Positions 61,109 through 64,000 of a stretch of 64,000 nucleotides of DNA are shown piece by piece. Made by a program: the position numbers and the translations under genes. Position 1 is the stretch's first letter. Each line of letters opens with the position of its first letter. Below the pieces are notes generated by a model. It searched no databases and had not been told where the DNA came from. It worked only from the letters and a program-made list of their open reading frames with translations. The stretch is taken from contig JAHHIL010000023.1 in assembly GCA_019358975.1 (NCBI GenBank), forward strand, positions 1 to 64,000, given 5' to 3'. This stretch comes from Trichocoleus desertorum ATA4-8-CV12. GTDB lineage: Bacteria > Cyanobacteriota > Cyanobacteriia > FACHB-46.

Positions 61109-62366
61109 TCACCCATACCAACTCATCTTTGCCGCCGCCATCTCCGCCAATAATCTCCCTCGCGAAATCACATATCTCACCCCTGCTCTACGCCGGATGG
61201 CATCATAGCGATCGCTTGCATTCAACACAATTAGATTTGCAGGTTTCCCCACATCTACCCCATACTCCTCTGCCAAATGTAGCGTCTTGGCTCCATGCCA
61301 AGTCACCATGTCATAGCAGGCATCGATCTCTGACATCCCCGTCATTTGGCAAACATGCACCGCCATAAACGCCACATCCAGCATGTTACCCGTACCCAAG
61401 CTGTACCAGGGGTCTTGCACACAATCATGCCCTAAACTCACGTTTAATCCCTGTTGCCATAGCTCCTTCACCCGCGTTACACCTCGGCGTTTGGGGTAGG
61501 TATCCGTTCTCCCTTGCAACGTGATATTAATCAACGGATTGGCAATGAAATTAAGCTGTGCTCGTTGCAGAAACCCCATCAGCTTTTGAGCATAGGCATT
61601 GTTATAAGACCCAAAGGCCGTCGTGTGGCTTGCCGTCACTCGTGGTCCTAACCCAGTGCGAATTGCGCATGCCGTCACTACTTCCAAAAACCGAGACTGA
61701 TCATCATCAATTTCATCACAATGTACATCAATCAAGCGATCATACTGCTGCGCCCACTCAAACACTCGCTGCACCGATCGCACTCCATCTTCTCGCGTCA
61801 GCTCATAGTGAGGAATCCCCCCCACCGCATCCACACCGAGTTTTAGGGCTTCCTCCATTAATGCCTCATTTTTAGGGCCACCATAAATTCCATCCTGAGG
61901 AAAGGCCACCACTTGCAAGGTGATCCAATCTTTCACTTCCTCTCGAACTTCTAGTAACGCTTGCAACGCGGTCAAATTTGCTTCACTCAGCATGACTGCG
62001 GACAAACAACGCTCCCTGCATCGCCTGTTGCTTGAGCGTGGCGATCGCACGTTGCTTCACATCTTCCAGCGTCAAACTTTGCTTACGTTCGCGCCAAATC
62101 TCAATCCCCTCAAACAAAGTACCACTTTGATTCCATCGCGGTTCTCCTGCCGTCGAAGCTGAATCTAAATGGATATGAGATTCAACAAAGGGTGGACTCA
62201 CCAACTGTCCCTGTACATCCAACTCTTGCAGGGCGGTAGCTTCTATGTGAGGCGCGATCGCAGCAATTTTACCTGCTTGAATCGCAATGTCCACAGACTC
62301 TAAAGAATTGGGCGATCGCAACAAACGACAATGACGCAGAATCAAATCATAAGACTGTGAGGACAT
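61109..62366 (-). pseudogene. Cytosine-deaminase-like amidohydrolase with frameshift
   Basis: The N-terminal frame from ATG 62366 reads SQSYDLILRHCRLLRSPNSL and GQLVSPPFVESHIHLDSAST, with the HxH metal motif, and stops at 61983 after LFVRSHAE. A second frame continues SEANLTALQALLEVREEVKD to VDVHCDEIDDDQ-type metal residues and HDCVQDPWYSLGTGN, ending at 61109. They join at 61990-61995, where about five bases or a single-base equivalent are missing in CATGCTGAGTGAAGC. So the gene is broken, or the assembly has an error. The intact enzyme would be CodA-like and hydrolyse cytosine or related bases. Confidence 0.8.
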
Positions 62367-62390
62367 AGATTCAAAATAGCGACTTCACCT

Positions 62391-62419
62391 AAAAAAATAC
62401 CCCCGCAGAGCAGGGGTAT
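62391..62419 (-). terminator. Intrinsic terminator of the DUF4278 gene
   Basis: On the minus strand ATACCCC (62419-62413) pairs with GGGGTAT (62403-62397) around a 9-nt loop and is followed by a run of seven T (62397-62391). This is a textbook rho-independent terminator, 24 bp after the stop of the 147-residue gene. Confidence 0.8.
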
Positions 62420-62442
62420 AGAGATTAAGTTGTACCGATTAA

Positions 62443-62886
62443 CTAGCTGAAAGAAACATGACTGCGCTCATAATCGCGCCGAAACGTAGGATGAATGTCA
62501 CCTTGAATATGGTTCCAATAATTGCTCAGATGAGTCAACCCTGCTTCAGCCGCAGAACGAGTGAGTAGCGTTTGCTGGCGATTCTTAATTAGATGATGCT
62601 GTTGGGTCATCCGAGTGCGAGCTTTGGCCTCAGTCGATAAACCGCTCACTCTAGTAGGCTCAACCGCAGTTGATGCTGCCAAAACTGGCTCACTAACTTC
62701 CAAGTTGTGGTTGGTACGATAAGCCACACCCCGGTATTTCAAATCTAAGCTAGGCTGTTGAACAGGTGCTTTCTTAAGATTCCGAAAACGCCAGTCTAAA
62801 CCCCGATATTTGCCAGTCTCCCCAACGTTGGTTTCAACCGCAGGAGAATTGGACTCGTATTTGCTACCACGATAATTTAGTTGCAT
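62443..62886 (-). CDS. DUF4278-family protein
   Basis: A 147-residue protein beginning MQLNYRGSKYES. The short pattern Y-R-G recurs three times (NYRGSKYES, GKYRGLDWRF, LKYRGVAYR), as in cyanobacterial DUF4278 proteins. The C-terminus is a basic helical region (STEAKARTRMTQQHHLIKNR, QQTLLTRSAAEA). Its function is unknown. ATG 62886; a clear terminator follows the stop. Confidence 0.85.
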   Translation of the reverse strand: MQLNYRGSKYESNSPAVETNVGETGKYRGLDWRFRNLKKAPVQQPSLDLKYRGVAYRTNHNLEVSEPVLAASTAVEPTRVSGLSTEAKARTRMTQQHHLIKNRQQTLLTRSAAEAGLTHLSNYWNHIQGDIHPTFRRDYERSHVSFS

Positions 62887-63118
62887 GATTTTCGCCTCAA
62901 ATTAGGATTGTAGTGATATGAGGCGCGTTCCTTCGGGATCACTCCCTACTTCCGTTTCTTGGGTACTTTCAGCCTTTAATAACTCAATTTACCCAAAGAA
63001 ATGAACGATTTCGTTTTCACTTCTGTATCAATTATGACAGTTTTTCCTGAAATGTGCTCAATTCAGGAAATATTTCTTCAAGGTTTCCTGACAAACCTCT
63101 AAACCCTCTAACCTTAAA

Positions 63119-64000
63119 TTAGTCATCAATTTGCCACATATCCTTGGTGAGGCCCTCATCTACAATCCGTTTCGGACGCACTACCAGAATCACTTGGCCT
63201 AATAGGGGAATGCCAGGTGCCTCATCAAACCATTGCAACTCCAGATTTTGCTCTTGAGCTATTACAAAATAGCTGTTAGCATCCCACTGTCGCTGGGCTC
63301 GGTCTACCACAACTAATACTTCTTCTGGCGGTCCTGCCAAAGGGGTGGGTAAGCGATCGCTATCACACAGCAACACCACTGGATCTTCAGCACCTAAGAG
63401 CACTTTCCAACCTGGGACAGGCACCCAAGCTCCAGTTCCAGAGAATTTCACCATGCGAAATGCCCCGATCTCTTCAGTCAGTGGCGCTGCTTGCAAATCG
63501 TCTAGAGTCAAAGGCAATTTGCCCACGACAGGTAGCACTCGTGGCAGTTCTTCTTCTTGTTCTAGGCGATAAATTGGTAAGCGAGGCGTGGGACGCGAGG
63601 AAGTAACGCCAAAGTCGGTGAGTAGGTGTTCCAGTTTTTGCCGTGCCGTGGTGCTGTTAACAAAGCGGAAACCTTTAGCGATCAGACGAGAGCGGTCTTG
63701 TAGATCAGCATGCTGTTGAGCTAGTTTCCAGCATTGGTAGGCGATCGCATCGCCCGGGTGCTTGGTGAAACCCTCTGGTGGAGTGCTCCGGGGAGACAAA
63801 TCTTTCATAGCTTTGGCTAGATCACGCGCGTCATCCATATCAATGTTCTTCTCAAACGCCAGATCTGCTGCGGCGGCTCGGTCTGTCTGAGTCAGGATCC
63901 GGAACTCATACAACACATCGCTACCTTTATGCTCAAAGTGCTGTCGCGTTGCTTCCGAAACGCCTGCACTCACCATAGAAGTAAAAACCTGTGATCCTAC
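63119..64000 (-). CDS. raf1: RuBisCO accumulation factor 1 (C-terminal part, runs off right edge)
   Basis: Reading is open from base 64000 to the stop at 63119, so the N-terminus lies beyond the window; the ATG at 63976 is internal (the preceding codons VGSQVFTS fit the family). The visible part has HKGSDVLYEFRILTQTDRAA, AFEKNIDMDDARDLAKAMKD, PEGFTKHPGDAIAYQCWKLA, the beta domain TGAWVPVPGWKVLLGAEDPV and the end KRIVDEGLTKDMWQIDD, matching Raf1. Raf1 dimers assemble RuBisCO large subunits after chaperonin folding, in the cytosol. It supports a cyanobacterial origin for the window. Confidence 0.9.
   Translation of the reverse strand, partial: VGSQVFTSMVSAGVSEATRQHFEHKGSDVLYEFRILTQTDRAAAADLAFEKNIDMDDARDLAKAMKDLSPRSTPPEGFTKHPGDAIAYQCWKLAQQHADLQDRSRLIAKGFRFVNSTTARQKLEHLLTDFGVTSSRPTPRLPIYRLEQEEELPRVLPVVGKLPLTLDDLQAAPLTEEIGAFRMVKFSGTGAWVPVPGWKVLLGAEDPVVLLCDSDRLPTPLAGPPEEVLVVVDRAQRQWDANSYFVIAQEQNLELQWFDEAPGIPLLGQVILVVRPKRIVDEGLTKDMWQIDD

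Noticed and set aside
1-64000. tRNA, rRNA, replication origin or exosortase gene
   Set aside because: None was found on reading either strand; the exosortase needed by the PEP-CTERM proteins must lie elsewhere.

Overview
The window looks like a filamentous cyanobacterial chromosome. The HIP1 octamer GCGATCGC is very frequent. The right edge carries the N-terminally truncated (by the window) RuBisCO assembly factor Raf1, and there are DUF4346, DUF4278, CYP120-like P450, HpsJ-like and type IV pilin-like G/H proteins, plus many PEP-CTERM surface proteins. No rRNA, tRNA or CRISPR array was seen. Genus cannot be fixed from the sequence alone.

Layout. (1) 1-2.05 kb is an insertion-sequence scar: the N-terminus of an IS5-type transposase running off the left edge, an intact IS110-type transposase, and a 40-codon remnant of a second IS5-type transposase. 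(2) 2.3-8.9 kb is a two-gene signalling operon, a 1994-residue Ser/Thr kinase-ATPase-GAF-PAS-histidine kinase followed with an ATGA overlap by a NarL-type regulator. (3) 9.1-23.7 kb is a one-directional run of 15 small-molecule enzymes: Dsb-like protein without its cysteines, cupin, two VOC proteins, GMC oxidoreductase, two classical SDRs, NIPSNAP, two exported epoxide hydrolases, a thioredoxin-like DipZ-type protein, NmrA-type reductase, exported alpha/beta hydrolase, FAD disulfide reductase and a SnoaL-like protein. It contains internal duplications and looks like an accessory oxidation/epoxide/aldehyde-processing island.

(4) 24.6-38.4 kb is the most striking region: seven paralogous amidase-signature enzymes, each with a signal peptide and a C-terminal PEP-CTERM anchor, and all with the Lys-Ser-Ser triad. 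Five form a minus-strand run together with an HpsJ-like membrane protein. They would be exported and exosortase-processed surface amidohydrolases; their substrate is unknown. (5) 38.8-39.6 kb is a decayed IS1-family element with 33-bp terminal inverted repeats. (6) 39.9-52.2 kb is mixed: beta-carbonic anhydrase, trans-acting enoyl-reductase-like protein divergent from an SDR, methyltransferase, pilin-like protein, a micro-cluster of tiny genes, CYP120-like P450, a 3' fragment resembling a group II intron, tautomerase, PhoX phosphatase and another PEP-CTERM protein.

(7) 52.3-57.7 kb is a minus-strand cassette of little-known proteins: a DUF6734-like protein, an IPT/CARDB multidomain protein, a small acidic beta protein, a 412-residue helical/Gly-Ser beta protein and a papain-like protease broken by an internal deletion. 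Three members share a beta-strand pattern reminiscent of trypsin-co-occurring domains, so this is the best candidate for an undescribed multi-protein system. (8) 57.8-64 kb returns to ordinary genes: DUF4346, methyltransferase, RibD-like reductase, FemAB-like acyltransferase, a frameshifted amidohydrolase, DUF4278 and Raf1.
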